This document shows, piece after piece, positions 50,764-59,910 of a stretch of 64,000 nucleotides of DNA. Position 1 is the stretch's first letter. Each line of letters opens with the position of its first letter. The notes below the pieces were generated by a model. It was given only the letters and a program-made list of their open reading frames with translations. It made no database searches and had not been told where the DNA came from. Location of the stretch: NCBI RefSeq assembly GCF_020400725.1, contig NZ_JAINVG010000021.1, positions 1 to 64,000 of the forward strand. Reading direction: 5' to 3'. The DNA comes from Streptomyces sp. NK15101 (lineage in GTDB: Bacteria > Actinomycetota > Actinomycetes > Streptomycetales > Streptomycetaceae). The position numbers were made by a program, and so were the translations under genes.

Positions 50764-52400
50764 GTGATCACACACCGTCGGATGAAGATCTGCTGCAGGG
50801 AGCCGCCGTTCGCGGCGGCGGGGTCCGTGGTCGCGCGCACTCCCCAGTAGCAGCCGGGGCCCCGGACCGCGTGCGGGAGCGTGAGGGTGTACCGGTCGGC
50901 CCCTTCGCGGCGGACGGCCTCCGAGCCGTCCGGCGTGCCGGGCGCACCCTTCTCGTCGCCGGTGAACCACTCGACGAGGAGCGTCACCGGTCCGGTTCCG
51001 TCCGTCGTGATCTCGACGGTGGCCTCCGCGTCCGTCGGCCCGACCTGGCGCAGGCTCGTGACCGAGACGGCCGTGACGGAGACCGGGGGCGTCGTCGGCG
51101 GGGTGGTCGGTGGGGTCGTGGGCGGTGTCGTGGGTGGCGTGGTGGGCGGGAGCGCCGGCTCCGTCGTGGTGGGCGGGGTCGGTGGTGTCGTGGTCGGCTC
51201 GGTCGTCGTGCCGGTCGGTGAAGGGGGTCCGGGGGTTTCCGAGGACGGGGTCGGCGAGGGTTCCCGGGTCGTCGAAGTCGGGGTCGGGGTCGGGGCCGTG
51301 CTCGGGTCCGGCGGGCGGGCGCTCGGTGACGTGTTCGTCGTCGCGAAGGCCTGGACGGCCTCGTCCCCGGCCGCCTGCTCCTCCCCGGCCCGTGCGGCGA
51401 GGGCGAGGAGGAGGGCCAGGACGAGGGCCGCCGCGGCCGCGGGCAGCCCGTGGGGGAGGCGTCGCCAGAGGCGCGGCGGCGGTGCGGGCAGGGTCGTCGT
51501 GGCGAGCGCCGTCGTGCCCTGGGCCGTACCGCCCGAAGAGGGGAAGAGCAGCGGCAGGAGCGCGGCGAGTGCCGCGAGCCGGCCCCGTCCGCGTTCCTCC
51601 CAGTCCGGGCCGTACGCGGCGGTGGCGACCGACTCCAGTTCGCTGACGAACGCGTCCGCGTTCTCCGGCCGTTCGTGCGGGGCCTTGGCGAGGCCGCGGC
51701 GGATGAGCGGGCGCAGCGGTTCCGGTGCCTGTCCGTCGGGTACGGGCGCCTCCAGGTGCTGGAGGGCGAGTTCGGCGAAGTTGTCCCCCGCGAAGGGCTT
51801 GCGCCCGGTCAGGCACTCGAAGAAGGTCGCGGTCGCCGCGTAGACGTCGGCCGCGGGCGAGGCGGGGGCGCCGTTCCACTGCTCGGGTGCCATGTAGGCG
51901 GGCGTCCCGGCGATGCCCGGTCTGCTGTCCCGCCCGGCCGCGATTCCGAAGTCGACCAGTTTGGAGGACCCGTCGGCGGCGACGAGGACGTTCTCGGGCT
52001 TGTAGTCGCGGTGGACGACGCCCACCCGGTGCGCGGCGGCGAGTCCGAGGAGCGAACCCTTGAGGACCGCGAGGGCGGCCTCGGGTCCGGTCGCCCCTTC
52101 CCGGGCGAGGAGGGCGCGCAGCGCGACGCCGTCCACCAGTTCCATGACGATGGCCGCTCCCCCGGGCGCCTCGACGTACTCGTAGAACCCGACGACGTGC
52201 GGGGTGTCGAGGGCTCCGAGGAGCCGGGCCTCGGAGCGGAAGCCGCGGACGAAGGCCTCGTCCGAGCGGAGCCGCTCGCCGAGGTACTTGACGGCCACCG
52301 GCGTGCCGGTCGCGTCGTGGGTGGCCAGCGCCACGCGTCCGCCGGCGCCCGCCCCCAGCTCCCGGGTCTCGGTGTATCCCGGGACCACCCATGCGCTCAT
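50760..52400 (-). CDS. membrane Ser/Thr protein kinase (PknB-like)
   Basis: A 546-aa kinase. Kinase domain 8-270: ELGAGAGGRVALA, VAVKYLGE (Lys), VVHRDYKPEN (Asp), VDFGIAAG and GTPAYMAPEQW. A membrane helix near 325-345, then a Thr/Pro/Ser-rich linker with PPTT repeats (about 375-455) and an external beta domain ending in CYWGVRATTDP and RRCVIT. ATG 52400 aligns with MSAWVVPGYTE. It phosphorylates unknown proteins; the next gene overlaps and is co-translated. Confidence 0.92.
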   Translation of the reverse strand: MSAWVVPGYTETRELGAGAGGRVALATHDATGTPVAVKYLGERLRSDEAFVRGFRSEARLLGALDTPHVVGFYEYVEAPGGAAIVMELVDGVALRALLAREGATGPEAALAVLKGSLLGLAAAHRVGVVHRDYKPENVLVAADGSSKLVDFGIAAGRDSRPGIAGTPAYMAPEQWNGAPASPAADVYAATATFFECLTGRKPFAGDNFAELALQHLEAPVPDGQAPEPLRPLIRRGLAKAPHERPENADAFVSELESVATAAYGPDWEERGRGRLAALAALLPLLFPSSGGTAQGTTALATTTLPAPPPRLWRRLPHGLPAAAAALVLALLLALAARAGEEQAAGDEAVQAFATTNTSPSARPPDPSTAPTPTPTSTTREPSPTPSSETPGPPSPTGTTTEPTTTPPTPPTTTEPALPPTTPPTTPPTTPPTTPPTTPPVSVTAVSVTSLRQVGPTDAEATVEITTDGTGPVTLLVEWFTGDEKGAPGTPDGSEAVRREGADRYTLTLPHAVRGPGCYWGVRATTDPAAANGGSLQQIFIRRCVIT

Positions 52401-52543
52401 CCCCGTCCCCCTTCGCCGCCGCGGCAGCCTTCCTCCACAGGGACAGATTCTGGCCACGGCCGGTTCCCGGCGAAAGGGGCGAACGGAAAAAGGGGGACGG
52501 CCCCCACGCCGTGGGGGCCGTCCTTCGGGTTCTCACCGCACGG

Positions 52544-53743
52544 TCACGGCGCCACCTTCAGCAGCTTGTTGGCCGTGCCGGAGGAGGGGTTCTTGATGGC
52601 GTCCGGCGTGGCCGCCCCGGTCAGCGCGGCGGCCGTGTCGGCGGGCGTCGCCGTCGGGTGGGCCGCCAGGTAGAGCGCCGCGGCCCCCGTCACGTGGGGC
52701 GTGGCCATGGACGTGCCGGAGATGGTCTTGACCCCGGTGTCGCTGTCGTTCCAGTCCGACGTGATGTCCGACCCGGGGGCGTACAGGTCCACCACCGCAC
52801 CGAAGTTGGAGAAGTCCGACTGCTCGTCGTCCTTGGTGCTGGACGCCACGGTGATCGCCTCGGGCACTCGGGACGGCGAGCCCTGGCCGGCGTCGGAGGA
52901 CTCGTTTCCGGCCGCGACGGCGAAGGTCACGCCGGAGGCGACGGCCCGCTGGACCGCCGCGTCGAGCGCCTCGTCGGCGCCGCCGCCGAGGCTCATGTTC
53001 GCGACGGAGGGCCCGGAGTGGTTCTGCGTCACCCAGTCGATGCCGGCCACGACCTGCTCGGTGGTTCCGGACCCGTTGTCGTCGAGGACCCGTACGGCGA
53101 CGATCTTCGCCTTCTTGGCGACGCCGTGGGCGGTGCCGGCGATGGTGCCCGCCACGTGGGTGCCGTGGCCGTTGCCGTCGTCGGCGGAGTCGTCCTTGTC
53201 CACGGCGTCGAAGCCGTGGACGGCCCGGCCGCCGAAGTCCTGGTGGGTGATCCGGACGCCGGTGTCGATGACGTACGCGGTGACGCCCTCTCCCCCGCCG
53301 TCGGGATAGGTGTACTTCTCGTCGCCGGCCGTCTCGGCCTGGTCGATCCGGTCCAGACCCCAGGACGGGGGCTTCTCCTGCGTCTCCTTGATGCTGAAGC
53401 GCTTGTTCTGCACGACGGTCTCGACGGCGGGGTCGGCGGCGAGGCGCCTGGCCTCCTGGACGGTCAGTCCCGAGGCCGAGAAGCCGTTGACCTCGGATCC
53501 GTAGGAGCGCTGGAGGGTGCCACCGTACTTCTTCGCGAGCTCCGCCTTGTTCGCGGACGCGTCGAGGATGACGACGAAGCTGCCGTCGACGGCACCGGGG
53601 GCGCCGAGCCCGTGCACGGTCCCTTCGGCGGGGGCGGCCGCTCCGGCGAGATTGCCGGTGAGCAGCGCCGTGACGGCGGCGGCGGCCACACCTGTGGCTA
53701 TGGCCGCGTTGCGAAGTCCGTGGGAGCGCTTGTGAGTTGCCAT
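52544..53743 (-). CDS. secreted subtilisin-like S8 peptidase
   Basis: A 399-aa exported serine protease. Signal peptide (1-37), I9 inhibitor prodomain (about 54-118), S8 domain with the triad Asp160 (VIDTGV), His193 (NGHGTHVAG) and Ser345 (GTSMATPH); oxyanion Asn in AAGNESSD. It belongs to the proteinase K/aqualysin group. ATG 53743 follows GAGGAGAG. An 11-bp inverted repeat lies in the leader. It most likely digests extracellular protein. Confidence 0.94.
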   Translation of the reverse strand: MATHKRSHGLRNAAIATGVAAAAVTALLTGNLAGAAAPAEGTVHGLGAPGAVDGSFVVILDASANKAELAKKYGGTLQRSYGSEVNGFSASGLTVQEARRLAADPAVETVVQNKRFSIKETQEKPPSWGLDRIDQAETAGDEKYTYPDGGGEGVTAYVIDTGVRITHQDFGGRAVHGFDAVDKDDSADDGNGHGTHVAGTIAGTAHGVAKKAKIVAVRVLDDNGSGTTEQVVAGIDWVTQNHSGPSVANMSLGGGADEALDAAVQRAVASGVTFAVAAGNESSDAGQGSPSRVPEAITVASSTKDDEQSDFSNFGAVVDLYAPGSDITSDWNDSDTGVKTISGTSMATPHVTGAAALYLAAHPTATPADTAAALTGAATPDAIKNPSSGTANKLLKVAP

Positions 53744-53747
53744 GAAA

Positions 53748-53800
53748 AGGGTTCTCTCCTCGTGTTGACGTGTGGGGCGTCAAACGTTCGAGAGAACCCT
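53748..53800 (-). promoter_or_regulatory. inverted repeat in the leader of the S8 peptidase
   Basis: AGGGTTCTCTC (53748-53758) and GAGAGAACCCT (53790-53800), 11-bp arms 31 nt apart. The gene-proximal arm contains the ribosome-binding site complement region, so a hairpin would hide it. Possibly an operator or translational control element. Confidence 0.45.
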
Positions 53801-53983
53801 GTGCGGATTGGCAGGAGCAAATCAAGGGCGAACCGGGGGTACGGGGTTCTTCAACAAGGTTTCTGAATAGGCTCTCCGCATCGCCTCCACTCCGCACACC
53901 CCGCGTCGCGAACTCCTCCGCGAAATGGGCACGTTCGCCGGAGAATCGAGCGACGCCGCGTCCGACGGGAAGACGGTGTCCCG

Positions 53984-55192
53984 TCAGCGACGCGGATCGG
54001 CGCCGAGGCGGGTGTTGAGGCGCGCGGCCTGTCGGGTCAGATGGTCGCGCTCCAGGACGTCGGTCGCCTTCCTCGCCGCCTCGGCGTACAGGCGCGCCGC
54101 CGTCGTGAGGTCACCGGCGCGTTCGTGGAGGTACGCCGCCACCGCCGTGTACCGGGGCAGGGAGTCGTCCAGTTCCGCGAGGGCCGCCAGTCCGGCGCGC
54201 GGTCCGTCGGCCTCACCGACGGCGACCGCGCGGTTGAGCCGGACGACCGGGCTGCCGGTCAGGCGCGTGAGCTCGTCGTACCACTCGACGATCTGCACCC
54301 AGTCGGTCTCCTCGGCCGTGGGGGCGTCGGCGTGGAGCGCCGCGACGGCGGCCTGCGCCTGGAACTCGCCGAGGCGGTCGCGGGCGAGGGCCGCCTGCAG
54401 GATCTCGACGCCCTCGGCGATCGCTCCGGTGTCCCACCGGCCGCGGTCCTGCTCGGCGAGCGGCACCAGGCTGCCGTCGGGCGCGGTCCGGGCGGCGCGC
54501 CGGGCGTGGTGGAGCAGCATGAGGGCGAGGAGCCCCGCCACCTCCGGGTGGTCGATCGCGGCCGCGAGCTGCCGGGTGAGCCGGATGGCCTCGGCCGCGA
54601 GGTCGAGGTCGCCGGAGTAGCCCTCGTTGAAGACCAGGTAGAGCACGCGCAGCACGGTGGCGACGTCGCCCGGCTGGTCGAACCGCACCCGGGAGACCGT
54701 GCGCTTGGCCCGGCTGATGCGCTGCGCCATGGTCGCCTCGGGCACCAGGTAGGCCTCGGCGATCTGGCGGGTGGTCAGCCCGCCCACGGCGCGCAGCGTG
54801 AGCGCGACCGCGGACGAGGGCGTCAGGGACGGGTGGGCGCAGAGGAAGTAGAGCTGGAGCGTGTCGTCCACCGCGGGCACGGGCCCGGGCGCCGGTTCCT
54901 CGTCGACGAGGCCCTCGCGCCGTCGCCGGGCGGTGTCCGCCCGGGTGGCGTCCAGGAACTTGCGCCAGGCCACGGTGACCAGCCAGCCCTTGGGGTCCCG
55001 AACGGGGTCTCCCCCGCCCGAGCCCGGCCGAGAGCTCGGGGAGGGGCCGGCGGGCCAGACGCGGACCGCCTCGGCCAGCGCGTCCTGCACGGCGTCCTCG
55101 GCCGCCGCGAAGTCGGCTCCGCGGCGGACGAGGACGGCGAGGACGCCCGGGATGAGGCTTCGGAGCAGGGCCTCGTCCATGGGGGTGGTCAC
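53984..55192 (-). CDS. sigma-70-like factor with DUF6596 domain
   Basis: A 402-aa sigma-factor-like regulator. Region 2 near 25-75 (DFAAAEDAVQDALAEA, WLVTVAWRKFLDATR), region 4 near 125-175 (LTLRAVGGLTTRQIAEAYLVPEATMAQRISRAKR), then a long helical DUF6596/TPR-like tail. Members of this group are always encoded with YciI-type proteins, as here. GTG 55192 overlaps the stop of the YciI gene (GTGA). Confidence 0.9.
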   Translation of the reverse strand: MTTPMDEALLRSLIPGVLAVLVRRGADFAAAEDAVQDALAEAVRVWPAGPSPSSRPGSGGGDPVRDPKGWLVTVAWRKFLDATRADTARRRREGLVDEEPAPGPVPAVDDTLQLYFLCAHPSLTPSSAVALTLRAVGGLTTRQIAEAYLVPEATMAQRISRAKRTVSRVRFDQPGDVATVLRVLYLVFNEGYSGDLDLAAEAIRLTRQLAAAIDHPEVAGLLALMLLHHARRAARTAPDGSLVPLAEQDRGRWDTGAIAEGVEILQAALARDRLGEFQAQAAVAALHADAPTAEETDWVQIVEWYDELTRLTGSPVVRLNRAVAVGEADGPRAGLAALAELDDSLPRYTAVAAYLHERAGDLTTAARLYAEAARKATDVLERDHLTRQAARLNTRLGADPRR

Positions 55193-55596
55193 TCCGTGAT
55201 GGTGGGCGGCGCGGCCAGGAACGGGCGCAGTTCGAGCCACTCGTGGATCGGCTTGCCGCCGGCCCCGGGAGCGGCCGAGAGCTCCCCGGCGAGCTCGACG
55301 GCGCGCTCGTGGCTGTCGACGTCGATCACCATCCAGCCGGCGATGAGGTCCTTCGTCTCGGCGAACGGGCCGTCGGTGACGGGCGGCCGGCCCTCGCCGT
55401 CGTAGCGGACCCACGTTCCCTCGGGGGCGAGCGCCTGGCCGTCGACGAACTCGCCGGTCTCCTCCAGACGGGCCGCGAAGTCGTGCATGTACCGCATGTG
55501 CGCCGAGATCTCCTCCGGCGTCCACTGCTCCATGGGCACGTCGTTGACCGCGGCCGGGGCTCCTCGGTAGTGCTTCAGCAGCAGGTACTTGGCCAT
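55189..55596 (-). CDS. YciI-family protein paired with the sigma factor
   Basis: A 135-aa protein: MAKYLLLKHYRGAP, FVDGQALAPEGTWVRYDG, VTDGPFAETKDLIAGWMVIDVDS and HEWLELRPF are the DGPF/YciI domain pattern. These ferredoxin-like proteins often accompany ECF-type sigma factors; the biochemical role is unknown. GAGGAGAA precedes ATG 55596. Overlaps the sigma gene by four bases. Confidence 0.92.
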   Translation of the reverse strand: MAKYLLLKHYRGAPAAVNDVPMEQWTPEEISAHMRYMHDFAARLEETGEFVDGQALAPEGTWVRYDGEGRPPVTDGPFAETKDLIAGWMVIDVDSHERAVELAGELSAAPGAGGKPIHEWLELRPFLAAPPTITE

Positions 55597-55713
55597 GGTG
55601 TTCTCCTCGGTGCCGGTGCGGCCGTTCTGGTCGCTCTCACAGCGGGGACGGAGCGGGGCGCGGGTTCTCGACATCGGCCGCCGAATTATTTTTCCGGGCG
55701 TGGGCGCGGCCCG

Positions 55714-56346
55714 TCAGAGCGCGGTCGTGGGCCTGCCCAGGTACCAGACGGGGCCGGGGTCGTCCACGGGGAGCAGTCGGAAGCCGAGGCGGTCGTAGAA
55801 CGCCCGGGCCGGGGTGTTCGCCCGCGCCATGCAGAGGTGCACGGCGGGGACCCCGTGCCGGCGCAGGGCCTCCAGGAGGGTCCGGACGAGGGCGCGGCCG
55901 TGGCCCCGGCCCTGCCACGGGGGCAGCAGGTCGATGTGGAGGTGGGCGGGGAAGCCGGTCAGTTCCTCGCGGACCATCCGCTCCGGCGTGTGCAGCAGTC
56001 CGGTCATCTCCTCGGCGGGCGTACGGGCCGCGCCCGTGTGCGGCGGGTACCGGTCCGTCACTCCGGGCAGCCACTCGGTGCGGAACCGCTCGGCGAAGGC
56101 CGCCGTGTCGGGAACGCCCAGGACGTAGCCGACGGCGCTGCCGGCACCGTCGTCCAGGACGAAGGCGAAGTCGGGTTCCAGCTCGGCGTACGGGTAGGCG
56201 AAGATCGTCGGCATCAGCTCCGGGTCGGGGTACAGGTGCGAGGAGTCCCCGCCCTCGTGCGCCGTCCTGACGCAGATGTCGCCGAGCGCGGTGCGGTCCG
56301 AGGGCCGGTACGGACGGATGAACGGTTCGGTCGTCACCCGGCTCAC
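55714..56346 (-). CDS. GNAT acetyltransferase
   Basis: A 210-aa N-acetyltransferase: IRPYRPSDRTALGDICVRTA at the start, HLHIDLLPPWQGRGHGRALVRTLL (acetyl-CoA loop) and NTPARAFYDRLGFRLLP near the end. Overall similar to glucosamine-6-phosphate/O-GlcNAcase-associated GNATs, but the substrate is uncertain. Confidence 0.88.
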   Translation of the reverse strand: MSRVTTEPFIRPYRPSDRTALGDICVRTAHEGGDSSHLYPDPELMPTIFAYPYAELEPDFAFVLDDGAGSAVGYVLGVPDTAAFAERFRTEWLPGVTDRYPPHTGAARTPAEEMTGLLHTPERMVREELTGFPAHLHIDLLPPWQGRGHGRALVRTLLEALRRHGVPAVHLCMARANTPARAFYDRLGFRLLPVDDPGPVWYLGRPTTAL

Positions 56347-56481
56347 CCTGCCACTTTGGGAGCGCTCCCGCAGGGCTTTTCGCCGGTCGGGAGCTCACGG
56401 TGCACCAGCGCGAGGCCGTCGGGGCGTGCGCCGCGTCGGGGCCGAGCCGGAACAGGGCCGAGCCGTGAGGGCGGCGCGCGG

Positions 56482-58509
56482 TCACCGCTGGGCCAGGCTC
56501 GCTGTCACCGACGGGGCCTGGGCCCCGCCGCGCGGCACGGGGACGCACGGGCGGGGCCGCGGTGCCCGCGTGCCGGCCGTCGTCGCGGCGAGGTCGAGGG
56601 CGGCGACGAGGAGGCGCAGGGCACGGCGGGCCTGTGGGGCGTCGAGCCGGGCTTCGAGGTCCGCCAGGGCGCGGCCGGCCCGGTGCCGGGCGCGGCCGGT
56701 GCGTCCGGAACGGTGGTCGGCGAAGGCGCGGGCGTAGTGGGCCAGCGCCGTGGCCCAGGCGTCGTCGGCGCAGTCGGGCTGCGCGAGGGCCCGGCGGGCG
56801 GTGCGGGCCGCCGCCGCGGGGGCGTGGTGGGCCTGGACCACGGCCAGGGCGGCGAGGCTCACGGTGGAGGACGGGCCCCCGGGAGCGCCCCTGGGCGTGG
56901 TGTCCGCCGCCTGCCGGTAGTACTCGGCGGCCGATGCGGGGTCCTGCCGCCGCCACGCCAGGGTTCCGTGCACATGGGCGATGCGGCCGAGGAGGGCGTC
57001 GTCACCGGCGAGCACGGCCGCGGGCCAGGCGAGGGAGAGCAGGCGGTGCGCCGTGCGCGGGTCCCACGCCGCACCGAGCCAGGCCGCGAGCCATCGGCCC
57101 CGCGCCACGAGCGGGCTGTCGGCGGGCAGCCGGGGCAGCAGTCCGCGCAGGCGGTCGCTGCCTTCTCTGGCGTGGTCGTGGACCGCCCACCAGAACCACA
57201 GGTGCAGCATGGTCTCCAGGGCCGTCTCGGCGTGGCCGCTGCCGTCGCCGGCGCGGCGGACGAGGGCCATCAGGTCGTCGTGTTCGTCCTGAACGGTCTG
57301 GAGCGCCTGCCGCTGCAGGCCGGTGTTCCACAGGGTCTCGGCGACGGCCGCCACGCCGCGGAAGTGGGCGGCGTGCCGGTCCCGCGTCACCGGCCGCTCG
57401 CCCGCCGCCGCGAGCCGTTCCGCCCCGAAGTCGCGGGCGGCCCGGGCCATGCGGTAGCGGGGCGGGCGCACCGCGCCCGCCTCCCCGAGCACCTGGAGCA
57501 CGCCCGTGGCGCTCAGCATCGCCAGGGCGGGGGGCACCTCGTGCGGTGCGAGGTCGGAGCCCGGGCACACGAACACCGCCGCCGCCTCCGTGAAGGGCCC
57601 GGTGAAGACGCTGAGCCGGCGCCAGACCTTGCGCTGGGCCGGTTCGCACAGGGCGTGGACGGCCCCGACGGAGGTGCGCAGCGTGCGGTGCCGCAGCAGC
57701 AGCGGGTCCGGGTCGGCCAGCCGGCACTGGCCGGTCTCGAGGTGGGCGGCCAGCTCCTCCATCGTCCACTCCCCCAGCCGGCCCGCGGCGAGTTCGAGTG
57801 CCAGGGGAACGCCTTCGAGCAGCCGGCACACCCGGGCCACGGCCGCGGGATCGGGCTGCTCCCTCCAGCCGCGCTCCCGTGCGCGGGAGACGAGGAGTTC
57901 CGCGGCGGGGGACGCGTCCGGCCGGCCCGGTGCCGCCTCCACCGGCAGGGGCTCCAGTCTGATCACCCGTTCGTCACCGAGGCCGAGCGGCCGCCGCGCG
58001 GTCACCAGGGCCCGTACCGCCGGCTGGGCCATCAGCAGTGTCTGGACCAGGCCGATGCACTCCGTGTGGACGGGATCGACGTCGTCCAGGAGGAGGAGCA
58101 CCTCGCCCGCCGGCGCGGGTCGAGGGGGCGCGGCGAGTTCCGTGGGCGCCGGATCCCAGGACAGGCCGGGGCCGCCCGGGGCCCCGACGACACCCCAGGG
58201 CAGCCCGGCACCGCTCAGGGCCCGGGCGACCCGCGCGGTCAGCGCCCGGCGTCCGACGGGGATCCCGTCGTGCCAGCGCACCCGCACCACCGTCCGGGCG
58301 GGGCCGTCGGGGGGTGACGTGAGGGCGGCCAGGGCCAGCCGGCTCTTGCCCGTCCCGGCCGCTCCGGTCACGGTGACCAGCCGGTGCCCGGACACGGCGG
58401 CCCGGAGCGCGGCGAGTTCCCCGTCACGACCGACCAGGGCGCGACCGCCCCGGAAGCAGTCCTCGAACCGGGCGTCGTGTCCCTCGTTCCGATTCCACGT
58501 CTCCGGCAT
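56482..58509 (-). CDS. AfsR/NB-ARC-like ATPase without DNA-binding domain
   Basis: A 675-aa STAND-type ATPase. Walker A VTGAAGTGKS (about 47-56), Walker B LLLLDDVDP, RxLxGVPLALELAAG (GxP motif) and a winged-helix region, followed by a TPR-like helical domain (about 380-640). AfsR/SARP regulators carry an N-terminal HTH-BTAD or a C-terminal LuxR domain, but neither is present. ATG 58509 is chosen; upstream residues are not conserved-looking. It may act through a protein partner. Divergent from a terpene synthase gene. Confidence 0.82.
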   Translation of the reverse strand: MPETWNRNEGHDARFEDCFRGGRALVGRDGELAALRAAVSGHRLVTVTGAAGTGKSRLALAALTSPPDGPARTVVRVRWHDGIPVGRRALTARVARALSGAGLPWGVVGAPGGPGLSWDPAPTELAAPPRPAPAGEVLLLLDDVDPVHTECIGLVQTLLMAQPAVRALVTARRPLGLGDERVIRLEPLPVEAAPGRPDASPAAELLVSRARERGWREQPDPAAVARVCRLLEGVPLALELAAGRLGEWTMEELAAHLETGQCRLADPDPLLLRHRTLRTSVGAVHALCEPAQRKVWRRLSVFTGPFTEAAAVFVCPGSDLAPHEVPPALAMLSATGVLQVLGEAGAVRPPRYRMARAARDFGAERLAAAGERPVTRDRHAAHFRGVAAVAETLWNTGLQRQALQTVQDEHDDLMALVRRAGDGSGHAETALETMLHLWFWWAVHDHAREGSDRLRGLLPRLPADSPLVARGRWLAAWLGAAWDPRTAHRLLSLAWPAAVLAGDDALLGRIAHVHGTLAWRRQDPASAAEYYRQAADTTPRGAPGGPSSTVSLAALAVVQAHHAPAAAARTARRALAQPDCADDAWATALAHYARAFADHRSGRTGRARHRAGRALADLEARLDAPQARRALRLLVAALDLAATTAGTRAPRPRPCVPVPRGGAQAPSVTASLAQR

Positions 58510-58887
58510 CGCGCACCATCCAGATCTTCGCTCTCGCCACCGACCCACCAAGATCGGGAGTCGATGCAGAACCCGCAGGTCCCGATTGCAGAACCGTCAC
58601 TGCACCGGGCGTCACGGCAACCCCAACGCGCTCCCCCGCCCACGGGTGGCGCGCACGGGGGACGAACCACCCGTCGCGCTGAACGGGCGAACAACCGACC
58701 GACGTGACGGCCCCTCACGTGTCACCACCGCCACCGGGTGCCGACGGCCACGGACCCGGCCGGACGCCCCTCGGACCCGGCCTATCCGGACGGCATGCTT
58801 CCACTGGCTTGAAAGCGATCTGCTTGTCGCTCCTGGTAGTTGATGATCAATTCAAGTAATCTTCGATCGCGCCGGGGGCGTCACGGG
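58510..58887. promoter_or_regulatory. divergent control region with direct repeats
   Basis: About 380 bp without a gene between the AfsR-like and terpene synthase genes. TGCAGAACC occurs at 58565-58573 and 58587-58595, a 22-bp period (two helical turns). Just before the terpene synthase is an unusually AT-rich patch (about 58836-58862) with the palindrome TTGATGATCAA. These look like operator and promoter elements. Confidence 0.5.
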
Positions 58888-59871
58888 ATGACCCGGGATC
58901 AGAACCTGGGGGTGCCAGTGTCCAACGCCACCACGCTCGACCTGCCGTTTCCGCCTCGCCGCAACCCGAACCAGGCATCCGTCGCGCAGCGCCACCGGGA
59001 CTGGCTCCTCCATCACGAGGGCCTTGCCGTCACCATCACCCTGCCGGCGTACGAGAAGTGGGACGTGCCCCGTCTCGCCGCGTTCACCAGCCCGGATTCC
59101 GCCGCCGACGACCTCGTCCTCGCCGCGGACCTGCTCGGCTTCTACTTCCTCTTCGACGACCGGTTCGACTCGGACCTCGGCCGGTCCCCGGCCCGAGTGG
59201 CCGAGATGTGCACCCGCCTGACGGGCCTTCTGCACGGGAACGGGCCCGAACCCGGCGACCGTACCGCCGTCGAGCAGGCCTTCGCCGACCTCTGGGAGCG
59301 CAGCGTGCGCGGCATGTCGGCCCGCTGGCTCGCCCGGTCCGCCTACAACTGGGAGTGGTACTTCGCCTGCCACCCCGCCGAGGCCGCCGGCCGGCTCACC
59401 GGGCGCCTTCCCGACCGGGAGAGCTATCTGGCGCTCCGCCGGGGCACGGCCGCCATGGAGACCCTCTTCGACATGGTCGAGCGGCTCAACCGGTTCGAGC
59501 TGCCGCAGGAAGTGCTGCATCACCCGGCCTTCCGACGGATGCGTCAACTGGCCGCCGACATACCGTCGTTCACCAACGACGTGCATTCGTACGCGCAGGA
59601 ACTCGCCCGTGGCGACGTCGCCAACATGGTGATGATCGTCCGCGAGGAGCTCGGCAGCACCCCCGACGAGGCGGCCGCCGAGGTGATGCGCGAGGCACAG
59701 GCGATGGTCGACCGCTTCGTGGAGCTGTCGTCCGAAGTCCCCGAGATATGCGACCTCCTGGGCCTCGCCCCGGCCGCCCGGGAGGCGGCCCGCCGGTACG
59801 TCGACGGGCTCGCCACCTGGATAGCCGGCTACCACCGCTGGGAGATCGACACGGGCCGCTACACCCGCTGA
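58888..59871 (+). CDS. class I terpene (sesquiterpene-type) synthase
   Basis: A 327-aa bacterial terpene cyclase. FDDRFD (Asp90, Asp91, Asp94) is the Mg-binding Asp-rich motif; NDVHSYAQE (Asn230, Ser234, Glu238) is the NSE triad; the C-terminal WEIDTGRYTR has the conserved Arg-Tyr. It would ionise and cyclise farnesyl or geranyl diphosphate; the product cannot be read. No P450 or prenyltransferase is adjacent, so this is a one-gene cluster. GTG 58918 is an alternative start with a purine-rich upstream stretch; ATG 58840 is less likely. Confidence 0.9.
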   Translation: MTRDQNLGVPVSNATTLDLPFPPRRNPNQASVAQRHRDWLLHHEGLAVTITLPAYEKWDVPRLAAFTSPDSAADDLVLAADLLGFYFLFDDRFDSDLGRSPARVAEMCTRLTGLLHGNGPEPGDRTAVEQAFADLWERSVRGMSARWLARSAYNWEWYFACHPAEAAGRLTGRLPDRESYLALRRGTAAMETLFDMVERLNRFELPQEVLHHPAFRRMRQLAADIPSFTNDVHSYAQELARGDVANMVMIVREELGSTPDEAAAEVMREAQAMVDRFVELSSEVPEICDLLGLAPAAREAARRYVDGLATWIAGYHRWEIDTGRYTR

Positions 59872-59910
59872 ACCCCGTCCGTTCCGCCCCCCGTCCCCGT
59901 CTCCTCGCGC

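Noticed and set aside
51080..51170. DNA repeat near the Ser/Thr kinase gene
   Set aside because: It is the coding repeat for the PPTT linker of the kinase, not a separate element.
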